Assembly: GCA_021819345.1 (NCBI GenBank)
Contig: JAKARG010000105.1
Coordinates: 1-9,187 of the forward strand
Direction of reading: 5' to 3'
DNA: 9,187 nt
Origin: Actinomycetes bacterium
GTDB taxonomy: Bacteria; Actinomycetota; Acidimicrobiia; Acidimicrobiales; Palsa-688
Position numbers and translations under genes: made by a program. The notes beneath the pieces are model-generated. The model saw nothing but the letters and a program-made list of their open reading frames with translations. It was not told the DNA's origin and searched no databases. Below, piece by piece: positions 1 to 5,669 of this stretch (its first letter is position 1; every line of letters begins with the position of its first letter).

Positions 1-546
1 AGCGCGGGGGATGCCTTCGCTGCGGTCTACGCCGCAGCGCTGGCCAACGGCGGGTCGCTCGACGACATCGAGCCGGGGATCGAGTTCTTCGTAAAGCTGA
101 AGAAGGACGGGACCTGGACCTCCACCAACTGCCTCCCGGCCAACATCCAAAAGGGCACCACCCCGATCGCGATCGAATGGGACTACCTGAACATCGCCTA
201 CGACAAGCAGTTCGACGGCGCCCCGAAGATCGAGACCGTCATCCCGGCGACCGGTAGGTTCGGCAACTTCTACTGCCAGGCGATCAGCGCGTATGCCCCC
301 AACTTCGAGGTGGCGAAGCTCTGGGAGGAGTTCCTCTACTCCGACGAGGGCCAGCTGCTCTACCTGGCCGGCTTCGCCCACCCGGCGCGCTACGACTACC
401 TCGCCTCGAAGGGCCTGATCCCGCCTGCGCTCGCCAAGCTGCTGCCCCCGGCGAGCGAGTACAAGGGCATCGTGTTCCCGAACGTCGCCCAGACCGACAA
501 GGCAGCAAGCGTCCTGGCGGCCAAGTGGGGCCCCCTGATGGGCTGA
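1..546 (+). CDS. ABC transporter substrate-binding protein, polyamine/Fe3+ type (5' end missing)
   Basis: The frame is open from base 1 to TGA 544-546 and gives the last 181 residues; the start and any lipoprotein signal lie upstream of the window. Visible features resemble the C-terminal lobe of PotD/YdcS/AfuA-like periplasmic-type binding proteins: a TPIAIEWDYLNIAYDK stretch (about residues 53-68), the YCQAIS segment after it, KLWEEFLYSDEGQLLYLAGFAHPAR (about 106-130), and a short C-terminal region ending in W-G-P-L-M-G. The product would sit outside the membrane and deliver solute to the two permeases encoded directly downstream; the first permease starts 3 nt after this stop. In Gram-positive actinobacteria such proteins are normally lipoproteins, which cannot be checked here. 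The family call is firm as a solute-binding protein. The substrate (polyamine, iron, aminoethylphosphonate or another organic ion) is unresolved. Confidence 0.86.
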   Translation, partial: SAGDAFAAVYAAALANGGSLDDIEPGIEFFVKLKKDGTWTSTNCLPANIQKGTTPIAIEWDYLNIAYDKQFDGAPKIETVIPATGRFGNFYCQAISAYAPNFEVAKLWEEFLYSDEGQLLYLAGFAHPARYDYLASKGLIPPALAKLLPPASEYKGIVFPNVAQTDKAASVLAAKWGPLMG

Positions 547-549
547 GCG

Positions 550-1482
550 GTGGCCACCCTGGAGACCGCCGCCAGCAGCACCGCCACGCCGCGGCCCGTC
601 GACGTCACCGCGTCGGCGGGCCGCCGCCCGTCCCGGGGCCGGAGCCGGGCCGGCCTGCGCTGGCTCGGGGTTGCCCCCCTCACCGCCTACCTGCTCGTGT
701 TCCTGCTGATCCCTGCTGGCGAGCTGGTCGTCGACGCCTTCCGGTCCCCCGCGGGACGCTTCACCCTGGGCAACATCTCGGCCGTCTTCCAGAGCCAGTA
801 CATCTCGTCTTTCGGGGCGAGCCTCGAGCTGTCGGCCCTAGCCGCCCTCTTCGGTGGGCTCCTCGGCCTGCTCGCCGCCACCGCCATCGTCCATCCGAGC
901 GCCCCGCGCTTCGTGCGCTCGACGGTCACCACCTTCTCGGGCATGGCGGCCAACTTCGCCGGCGTCCCGCTCGCCTTCGCCTTCACCTCGACACTCGGCG
1001 CGACCGGGGTGATCACCGTCGCCTTCCAGCACCTCGGGATCAGCCTGGCCGCGATCGACCCCACCTCGACCACCCTCGGTCTGGCGCTCGTGTACAACTA
1101 CTTCGAGTTCCCCCTCATGATCTTGTTGCTGCTGCCCGCCCTCGACGGCATGAAGCGGGAATGGCGTGAAGCGGCGCAGAACCTCGGAGCGAGCGGCTTC
1201 ACCTACTGGCGGACCGTCGCCCTTCCGATCCTGCTCCCCTCGCTGCTCGGCACGATGGTGCTGCTCTTCGGCGGGGCCTTCTCGGCCTACGCCACCGCCT
1301 ACGCCTTGTCGGGATCGACCGGCAACCTCGTGACCGAGCTGATCGGCAACCTGACCAACGGCAACGTCACGGTCGATCCCCAGCTCGCCTACGCCCTGGC
1401 CCTCGGCATGATGCTCGTGATCTCGGTGCTCATGGTCGCCTACTACCTGCTCCAGCGGAGGGCGAGCCGATGGCTGCGCTGA
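550..1482 (+). CDS. ABC transporter permease, PotB-like (first membrane subunit)
   Basis: A 310-residue integral membrane permease of the binding-protein-dependent importer family. After a basic, Ala/Pro/Arg-rich cytoplasmic tail of about 38 residues there are six likely membrane segments (about 41-63, 91-113, 128-148, 176-198, 230-255, 281-301). The EAA loop that docks on the ATPase is clear: REAAQNLGAS at about 206-215, followed by the typical LPILLPSLLG. The GTG start at 550 lies 3 nt after the binding-protein stop and has no strong Shine-Dalgarno, which suggests translational coupling. The gene overlaps the next permease by 13 bp. It forms the pore as a heterodimer with that second permease. 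The long N-terminal tail may be real or the start may lie further in; the tail has normal GC3 codons, so I kept it. Substrate is not determinable. Confidence 0.94.
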   Translation: MATLETAASSTATPRPVDVTASAGRRPSRGRSRAGLRWLGVAPLTAYLLVFLLIPAGELVVDAFRSPAGRFTLGNISAVFQSQYISSFGASLELSALAALFGGLLGLLAATAIVHPSAPRFVRSTVTTFSGMAANFAGVPLAFAFTSTLGATGVITVAFQHLGISLAAIDPTSTTLGLALVYNYFEFPLMILLLLPALDGMKREWREAAQNLGASGFTYWRTVALPILLPSLLGTMVLLFGGAFSAYATAYALSGSTGNLVTELIGNLTNGNVTVDPQLAYALALGMMLVISVLMVAYYLLQRRASRWLR

Positions 1483-2306
1483 GCCCCGCCGCCCCTGCGA
1501 CAGTGCGCCGGCCGCGGCGCCGGCGCCATCTGCCGTTGTGGCACGCCTTTTGGATCCTCGCGGCAGCCGCGTACTTCATCGTGCCGATCATCTCGTTGGT
1601 GCAGTTCAGCTTCGGCGGGCGGGTGGACGGCCACAGCGCCGGCTTCCACTGGTACGCCACGGTGTTCGCCGACCCCAACTTCGCTTCGAGCTTCTGGCTC
1701 TCGGTGCAGATCGCACTCGAGACCGTGGCGCTCAGCATCGCCCTGCTCGTGCCCACCGCCTTTTGGATCCACCTGCGCCTGCCCCGGCTGCGCCCGGTGA
1801 TGGACTTCGTGTCGGTCCTGCCCTTCGTGGTGCCACCGATCGTGCTCATCGTCGGCCTGATCCCATTCCTCCAGCCGTTCACCTTCATCTACTCCCGCCC
1901 CGAGGTCCTCGACTTCATCTACGTGGTGTTCGCGATGCCCTTCCTCTACCGCTCCCTCGACGCCGGCCTGCGGGCCATCAACCTCCAGACCCTGGCCGAG
2001 GCCTCGGCCAACTGCGGTGCCTCGACCTGGTCGACCCTCATCCGGGTCGTGGTGCCCAACCTGCGCTCGGCGATCATCGGCGGCTCTTTCCTCACCGTGG
2101 CGATCGCGATGGGCGAGTTCACCATCTCGAGCCTGCTGTCGTTCAACACCTTCCCGGTCTACATCTTCAACATCGGCCAGTCGACGAGCAACGAGGCGGC
2201 CGCGCTCGCAGTCATCAGCCTGCTGCTCACCTGGGCGCTGATGATCGCCCTGTACGTGGTCGGCCGCGGGGGCCGGACGACCGCCCAGATGGCGGCGACC
2301 CGGTGA
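1470..2306 (+). CDS. ABC transporter permease, PotC-like (second membrane subunit)
   Basis: A 278-residue permease and partner of the preceding one. The ATG at 1470 lies inside the end of the upstream permease (13-bp overlap), with GGAGGG at 1457-1462, 7 nt before the start, so expression is coupled. A short basic N-terminus (RRPRRRR) is followed by about six membrane segments (roughly 25-48, 75-97, 112-135, 148-165, 200-223, 244-272). The EAA loop is LAEASANCGAS at about 175-185, followed by VVVPNLRSAIIGG; the central Gly of the motif (G183) is kept. The sequence around AMGEFTISSLLSFNTFPVYI matches the last third of PotC/PhnV/CysW-like permeases. It is shorter than its partner and lacks the long tail, as is usual for the C subunit. 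Substrate is not determinable. Confidence 0.94.
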   Translation: MAALSPAAPATVRRPRRRRHLPLWHAFWILAAAAYFIVPIISLVQFSFGGRVDGHSAGFHWYATVFADPNFASSFWLSVQIALETVALSIALLVPTAFWIHLRLPRLRPVMDFVSVLPFVVPPIVLIVGLIPFLQPFTFIYSRPEVLDFIYVVFAMPFLYRSLDAGLRAINLQTLAEASANCGASTWSTLIRVVVPNLRSAIIGGSFLTVAIAMGEFTISSLLSFNTFPVYIFNIGQSTSNEAAALAVISLLLTWALMIALYVVGRGGRTTAQMAATR

Positions 2307-2417
2307 GGCGCGAGCGCCGCAGGGGTCCCGAGGGCGTCAGGTACCTAGAGGGCGCGGGGAACCGCCGGTGCCGAGCTGGCAGCCGCTCGCCGAGCCCTGC
2401 CGGGGCCACCCGAGAGC

Positions 2418-2423
2418 AAGGAG
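2418..2423 (+). promoter_or_regulatory. Ribosome binding site fixing the TTG start of the ABC ATPase
   Basis: AAGGAG lies 7 nt before TTG 2431. It decides between that start and the longer in-frame GTG at 2368, which has no comparable site. Seen directly. Confidence 0.8.
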
Positions 2424-2430
2424 CGAAGAG

Positions 2431-3528
2431 TTGGCCCGAGTAGAGCTACGTGGACTGCACAAGACCTTCGGTGGCGGCACGGTCGCCCTCGACCGCCTCG
2501 AGCTCGACGTGGCATCGGGAGAGCTCGTGTCGTTGCTCGGCCCGAGCGGGTGCGGCAAGACCACGGCGCTGCGGATCGTCGCCGGCTTCGAGACCCCCGA
2601 CGCCGGCGAGGTGCTCGTCGACGGCGTGGACGTGCTCGGGCTGCCCGCCAGCCGGCGCAACATGGGCATGGTCTTCCAGTCCTACAGCCTGTTCCCCAAC
2701 ATGACCGCCAAGGCCAACGTCGCCTACCCGCTGCGGATCCGCCGGCGGCCGAAGGCCGAGCGCGAGGCGCGCGCCGTCGAGCTGCTCGACCTCGTCGGCC
2801 TGGCCCGCCAGGTCGACCGCTACCCCCACCAGCTCTCCGGCGGCCAGCAGCAGCGGGTCGCCCTGGCCCGGGCGCTCGCCCACGAGCCAGCGGTGCTGCT
2901 GCTCGACGAGCCCCTCTCGGCGCTCGACGCCAAGGTCCGGGTCCAGCTCCGTGAGGAGGTCCGCCGGATCCAGCTCGAGCTCGGGATCACCACCATCTAC
3001 GTCACCCACGACCAGGAGGAGGCGCTGTCGATCTCGGACCGGGTGGCGGTGCTCGCCGAGGGCCGGGTAGAGCAGATCGGGACTCCGGCGGAGATCTACA
3101 ACCGCCCCCGGACGCCCTTCGTGGCGAGCTTCGTGGGGACGGTGAACCAGATCGACGCAGTGGTGGTCTCGCCCGCCGAGGGGGCGGTGCGCTGTGGGGA
3201 GCGGGTGCTGGTCGTAGACGGCGACCTCAGCGGGCACGCCCAGGGCGCGGACGTGGGCCTCTATCTTCGCCCCGAGGACGTGGTCCTCGTCACCGACGAG
3301 CCCGAGGGCACCCCGGGAGCCTCGGGCACTTCGGGGGCCTCGGGCACTTCGGGGGCCTCGGGCAAGGTGCGCAGCATCACCTTCCTCGGACCGGTCACCC
3401 GGGTCGGGGTCGACTGCGAGCTCGGCGCGCTCGTCGCCGACGTGGCGAGCGACGTCGCGCTCGGCCTCGGCATCGGGGACCCGGTCACCGTGGTCGTCGA
3501 GCCGGGGCGGATGCGCACGCTGGTGTAG
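2431..3528 (+). CDS. ABC transporter ATP-binding protein, PotA-like with TOBE-type C-terminus
   Basis: A 365-residue ATPase that energises the importer. All nucleotide-binding motifs are present: Walker A GPSGCGKTT (37-45), Q-loop Gln83, signature LSGGQQQ (135-141), Walker B VLLLDEP (155-161), D-loop SALD (163-166) and switch His193. Residues from about 240 on form a PotA/MalK/FbpC-like regulatory TOBE region with the YLRPEDV motif (278-284). I chose the TTG start at 2431 because AAGGAG (2418-2423) lies 7 nt upstream and the protein then begins with the usual short strand before KTFGG; a GTG at 2368 would add 21 unlike residues without a good ribosome site. Inside the TOBE region lies an unusual Gly/Ala/Ser/Thr repeat (296-311). 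It sits 124 bp after the permeases, a larger gap than the others in the operon, holding only a small GGCG/CGCC hairpin at 2307-2318. Confidence 0.95.
   Translation: MARVELRGLHKTFGGGTVALDRLELDVASGELVSLLGPSGCGKTTALRIVAGFETPDAGEVLVDGVDVLGLPASRRNMGMVFQSYSLFPNMTAKANVAYPLRIRRRPKAEREARAVELLDLVGLARQVDRYPHQLSGGQQQRVALARALAHEPAVLLLDEPLSALDAKVRVQLREEVRRIQLELGITTIYVTHDQEEALSISDRVAVLAEGRVEQIGTPAEIYNRPRTPFVASFVGTVNQIDAVVVSPAEGAVRCGERVLVVDGDLSGHAQGADVGLYLRPEDVVLVTDEPEGTPGASGTSGASGTSGASGKVRSITFLGPVTRVGVDCELGALVADVASDVALGLGIGDPVTVVVEPGRMRTLV
3319..3363 (+). repeat. 18-bp tandem repeat inside the ABC ATPase gene (2.5 copies)
   Basis: The unit GCCTCGGGCACTTCGGGG occurs at 3319-3336 and again, identically, at 3337-3354, followed by the first half at 3355-3363. 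It encodes A-S-G-T-S-G twice and then A-S-G. Identity at third codon positions points to recent slippage or duplication rather than old conserved sequence. It forms a flexible linker in the C-terminal TOBE region. Confidence 0.95.
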
Positions 3529-3552
3529 ACCCCCCGGTCGAGCGGCGGGGTC
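3528..3552. terminator. Hairpin between convergent genes, possible bidirectional terminator
   Basis: The left arm GACCCCCCG (3528-3536) pairs with the right arm CGGCGGGGTC (3543-3552) with one bulged C, around a 6-nt loop. It begins at the last base of the ATPase stop codon (3526-3528) and ends inside the methyltransferase stop codon (3551-3553, minus strand). No T-run follows on either side, so classical intrinsic termination is uncertain, but the placement between convergent stops fits a shared 3' end. Confidence 0.45.
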
Positions 3553-4306
3553 AGGCTGCGGGCCCGGGGCGGCGCCCCTTCACCAAGCCGGCCTCGTTGA
3601 CCACCCGCCGGGCGCTCACCTCGACGAAGCCGGCCGCCTCGAGCAGCTGGACCCACGCGGCCATCGAGATCGGCCGCTCGGCGGTGCGGGTGACGAGCCG
3701 GTAGGCGTTCTTTGCGATCCGCCACCACCCCGCCGGCCCCCTCCGCAGCATCACGCCGACCTTGGAGGCGATGATCGCGCGGTCCTCGCTGTCCCCGCCC
3801 CGCCCGAGCATCATGTCGCCGATCACGATCCAGCCCCCCGGGCGGAGCCAGCCGGCGGCCTGGTGCACGAAGCGCTCCTTGTCGGCGTCGAGCAGGTGGT
3901 GCAGGGCGTAGTTGGAGACCACCACGTCGACGCTTCCTGCGGCCAGCTCGAGGCGCTCGGCCGGGGCCGCCAGTGTCTCCAGGTTGCCCACCCCCTGCTC
4001 GGCCGCCCGCTCGGCGAGGCGGTCGAGCATCGCCTGGCTCACGTCGACCGCGAGGACCCGCCCGCACGAGGCTGCGATCGGGATGGCGATGGCACCGGTG
4101 CCCGCCCCCACGTCCACCGCCAGGCCGGGGTGCAGGGCGGCGGTCTCGTCGACCACCGCCGAGATGATCTTGTCCAGGCCGAGCACCCCGTGGTGGTCCC
4201 AGCGGTCGACCGCCGCGCTCCAGCGCCGTCGCTGGCTGGCCACGTTGGCCTCTTGGCCCCGGAGGGCGTTGCGGGTCGGGGTGGTCTGCGGGTCGCTCGG
4301 CACCAT
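3551..4306 (-). CDS. Class I SAM-dependent methyltransferase (UbiE/methyltransf_11-like)
   Basis: A 251-residue soluble Rossmann-fold methyltransferase. Motif I DVGAGTG (65-71) binds SAM; VLAVDVS (84-90) gives the acidic residue for the ribose (Asp88); DVVVSNYALHHL (127-138) is the motif II region seen in the UbiE/COQ5-like and methyltransf_11 families; LRPGGWIVIGDMM (154-166) is motif III. A C-terminal region with AWVQLLEAAGFVEV (217-230) is the usual end of this fold. The acceptor substrate cannot be read from sequence. The ATG at 4306 has GAGG 8 nt upstream; GGAGGG directly abuts it, and a GTG follows at once, so the start could be one codon later. It is convergent with the ABC operon and divergent from the YceI gene, separated from it by 129 bp containing the twin palindromes, so it could share that control, though no clear minus-strand promoter is visible. 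Confidence 0.93.
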   Translation of the reverse strand: MVPSDPQTTPTRNALRGQEANVASQRRRWSAAVDRWDHHGVLGLDKIISAVVDETAALHPGLAVDVGAGTGAIAIPIAASCGRVLAVDVSQAMLDRLAERAAEQGVGNLETLAAPAERLELAAGSVDVVVSNYALHHLLDADKERFVHQAAGWLRPGGWIVIGDMMLGRGGDSEDRAIIASKVGVMLRRGPAGWWRIAKNAYRLVTRTAERPISMAAWVQLLEAAGFVEVSARRVVNEAGLVKGRRPGPAA

Positions 4307-4362
4307 CCCTCCATCCTCGCAGGCCGCCGTACCCCTTGGAGCTGGCTCGCATCAGCACTTTG

Positions 4363-4376
4363 GTTGACAGATCAAC
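4363..4376. promoter_or_regulatory. Operator-like palindrome 1, overlapping the -35 box
   Basis: GTTGA (4363-4367), 4-nt centre, TCAAC (4372-4376): a perfect 5-bp inverted repeat containing the whole -35 hexamer. It is almost identical to palindrome 2 (14 of 16 bases over 4362-4377). A dimeric winged-helix repressor is the expected reader, and the MarR protein encoded at 5097-5618 is the obvious candidate (inference). Confidence 0.8.
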
Positions 4377-4391
4377 AGAATGCGCTATAGT
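4364..4391 (+). promoter_or_regulatory. Strong housekeeping-sigma promoter for the YceI-MarR unit
   Basis: A perfect -35 TTGACA (4364-4369), a 16-bp spacer and -10 TATAGT (4386-4391, 5 of 6 to consensus) stand out in an otherwise very GC-rich region. The transcription start would fall near 4397-4399, giving a leader of about 38 nt before the ATG at 4436. Both operator palindromes overlap this promoter. Confidence 0.88.
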
Positions 4392-4393
4392 GC

Positions 4394-4409
4394 GGTTGAC
4401 GGATCAACC
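4394..4409. promoter_or_regulatory. Operator-like palindrome 2, over the predicted transcription start
   Basis: GGTTGA (4394-4399), 4-nt centre, TCAACC (4404-4409): a perfect 6-bp inverted repeat just downstream of the -10 box. Its centre is 32 bp from that of palindrome 1, close to three helical turns, which puts both on the same DNA face and allows cooperative repression. Confidence 0.82.
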
Positions 4410-4435
4410 AGATCGATCGACCAACAGGAGGAGCC

Positions 4436-4984
4436 ATGACCACCACCGCCCCGCTCACCGGCGACTACACCCTCGACACGAGCCACTCGACCATCGGCTT
4501 CAGCGCCCGTCACGCCATGGTGACCAAGGTGCGGGGCCGCTTCGACGAGGTGAGCGGCAGCGGGCACTTCGACGCAGACGACCCGTCGAAGTCGAGCCTC
4601 GAGGTCGTGATCCAGGCCAAGAGCATCGACACCGGCAACGCCGACCGGGACAACCACCTGCGCAGCAACGACTTCCTGGCGATGGACGAGTTCCCCGAGA
4701 TCCGCTTCGTGAGCACCTCGGTCACAAGAGACCGCGCGGACCACTACCAGGTGGTCGGTGACCTCACCATCAAGGGGGTCACCAAGGCGGTGACCATCGA
4801 CTTCGAGCACACCGGTGCCGCCGTGGACCCCTTCGGCAACCACCGGGTCGGCTTCGAGGGACGCACCACGATCAACCGCAAGGACTGGGGCGTCAACTGG
4901 AACGCCCCGCTCGAGGCCGGCGGGCTGCTCGTGAGCGAGAACATCAACCTGGAGCTCGACGTCTCGGCGATCAAGGCCGCCTGA
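4436..4984 (+). CDS. YceI family protein (lipocalin-like, polyisoprenoid-binding fold)
   Basis: A 182-residue YceI-domain protein of full family length. Typical features are the start G-D-Y-T-L-D-T-S-H-S-T-I-G-F (9-22), the FDEVSGSGHFDADDP strand-turn (36-50), D-x-R-D-N-H-L-R-S-N-D-F-L (70-81), the family hallmark DLTIKGVTKAVTI (109-121) and a late NRKDWGVNWN segment (147-156). YceI domains form an extended beta barrel with a hydrophobic pocket that can hold isoprenoid chains in characterised homologues. There is no signal peptide, so this is the cytoplasmic kind common in actinobacteria. The ATG at 4436 has a strong AGGAGGAG (4426-4433). The gene follows a strong promoter with two operator palindromes and precedes a MarR gene. 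The biological role in this group is not established; a stress or lipid-carrier role is inference. Confidence 0.97.
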   Translation: MTTTAPLTGDYTLDTSHSTIGFSARHAMVTKVRGRFDEVSGSGHFDADDPSKSSLEVVIQAKSIDTGNADRDNHLRSNDFLAMDEFPEIRFVSTSVTRDRADHYQVVGDLTIKGVTKAVTIDFEHTGAAVDPFGNHRVGFEGRTTINRKDWGVNWNAPLEAGGLLVSENINLELDVSAIKAA

Positions 4985-5054
4985 GCACCCAGGCAATGCG
5001 AGGCGCCCTGCGGCGGGGCCGGGGAGCGGGCAGCCTCGAGGTCTGGGATCATCC

Positions 5055-5083
5055 GGGCCGCCGGCGTCACCAGCCGGCGGCCC
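5055..5083 (+). other. GC-rich 11-bp hairpin in the YceI-MarR intergenic region
   Basis: GGGCCGCCGGC (5055-5065) and GCCGGCGGCCC (5073-5083) are perfectly complementary around the 7-nt loop GTCACCA. The stem ends 2 nt before the GAGGAGG ribosome site of the MarR gene. There is no T-run, so it may work as an RNA stability or attenuation element between the two cistrons rather than a full terminator. The structure is seen; its role is inferred. Confidence 0.65.
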
Positions 5084-5096
5084 TGAGGAGGCCGCG

Positions 5097-5618
5097 TTGG
5101 AGCACAGCACCGAGCGAAGTACCGAGCGCAGGCCAGAGACCCGCTGGTTGAGCGCGGCCGAACAGGACGCCTGGGCGGGACTGCAGCAGATGCAGGGCCA
5201 GCTCGCCGGCCGGCTCAACCGGGAGCTGGCCGCGAGCAGCGGCCTGTCGCTGCAGGACTACGCAGTGCTCGTCAACCTGAGCGAGGCCCCAGAGGGTCGG
5301 GTCCGGGCCAACGAGCTCGGGCGCCGGCTCGGCTGGGAGAAGAGCCGCCTCTCCCACCACGTCGCCCGGATGGCCGCAAGGGGCCTGGTGGCTCGGGAGC
5401 GCTGCCCGATGGACCACCGGGGCCACTACGTCACCCTGACCCCCGAGGGCGCCGGAGCGCTCGGCGCGGCCGCGCCCGGGCACTGCGCCTCGGTCCGGCA
5501 CTGGTTCGTCGACCGGCTGAGCCCCGAGCAGCTCGCGGCCCTCGCCGAGATCGCCCGGACGGTGAGCGCCGGCCTCGAGGAGCGCTGCGAGCACGAGGAC
5601 CCCCGGCCTGGCCGCTGA
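5097..5618 (+). CDS. MarR family winged helix-turn-helix transcriptional regulator
   Basis: A 173-residue MarR-type regulator, slightly longer than the usual 140-160 because of a charged N-terminal tail (STERSTERR). The dimerisation helices flank a winged HTH at about 51-118: GLSLQDYAVLVNLSEAP, then RANELGRRLGWEKSRLSHHVARM (about 70-92; recognition helix near 81-92), then the wing with the family-typical arginine-rich RERCPMDHRGHYVTLTPEG (100-118). The Asp-x-x-Gly turn of the wing, usually DxRxx, appears here as DHRG. The TTG start at 5097 is supported by AGGAGG (5086-5091), 5 nt upstream. It lies 112 bp behind the YceI gene with no separate promoter that I can see. The twin TTGA/TCAA palindromes upstream of YceI are of the kind MarR dimers bind, so autoregulation and repression of YceI are likely. 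The ligand is unknown. Confidence 0.94.
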   Translation: MEHSTERSTERRPETRWLSAAEQDAWAGLQQMQGQLAGRLNRELAASSGLSLQDYAVLVNLSEAPEGRVRANELGRRLGWEKSRLSHHVARMAARGLVARERCPMDHRGHYVTLTPEGAGALGAAAPGHCASVRHWFVDRLSPEQLAALAEIARTVSAGLEERCEHEDPRPGR

Positions 5619-5656
5619 GCTGCGCGGACCGGAGCACCCTCGGGGCCGCCCGGCAC

Positions 5657-5662
5657 TACCGT
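5657..5662 (+). promoter_or_regulatory. TAnnnT -10 box placing a leaderless start for the MFS gene
   Basis: TACCGT ends exactly 7 nt before the GTG at 5670, and there is no Shine-Dalgarno upstream of that GTG. This spacing is the known signature of leaderless transcripts in actinobacteria. No good -35 is visible. Confidence 0.5.
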
Positions 5663-5669
5663 CGCCGGC

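Noticed and set aside
2368..2430. Longer N-terminus for the ABC ATPase from GTG 2368
   Set aside because: The extra 21 residues resemble nothing in the family, and the strong AAGGAG lies 7 nt before TTG 2431.
3316..3363. Tandem repeat as a CRISPR array or mobile-element relic
   Set aside because: The 18-bp units are contiguous, in frame and lie inside an intact ATPase gene; there are no spacers, so it is a simple coding repeat.
3261..4358. 365-codon minus-strand frame covering the methyltransferase and the end of the ATPase gene
   Set aside because: Different frame from the methyltransferase, low complexity, and it crosses two well-supported genes.
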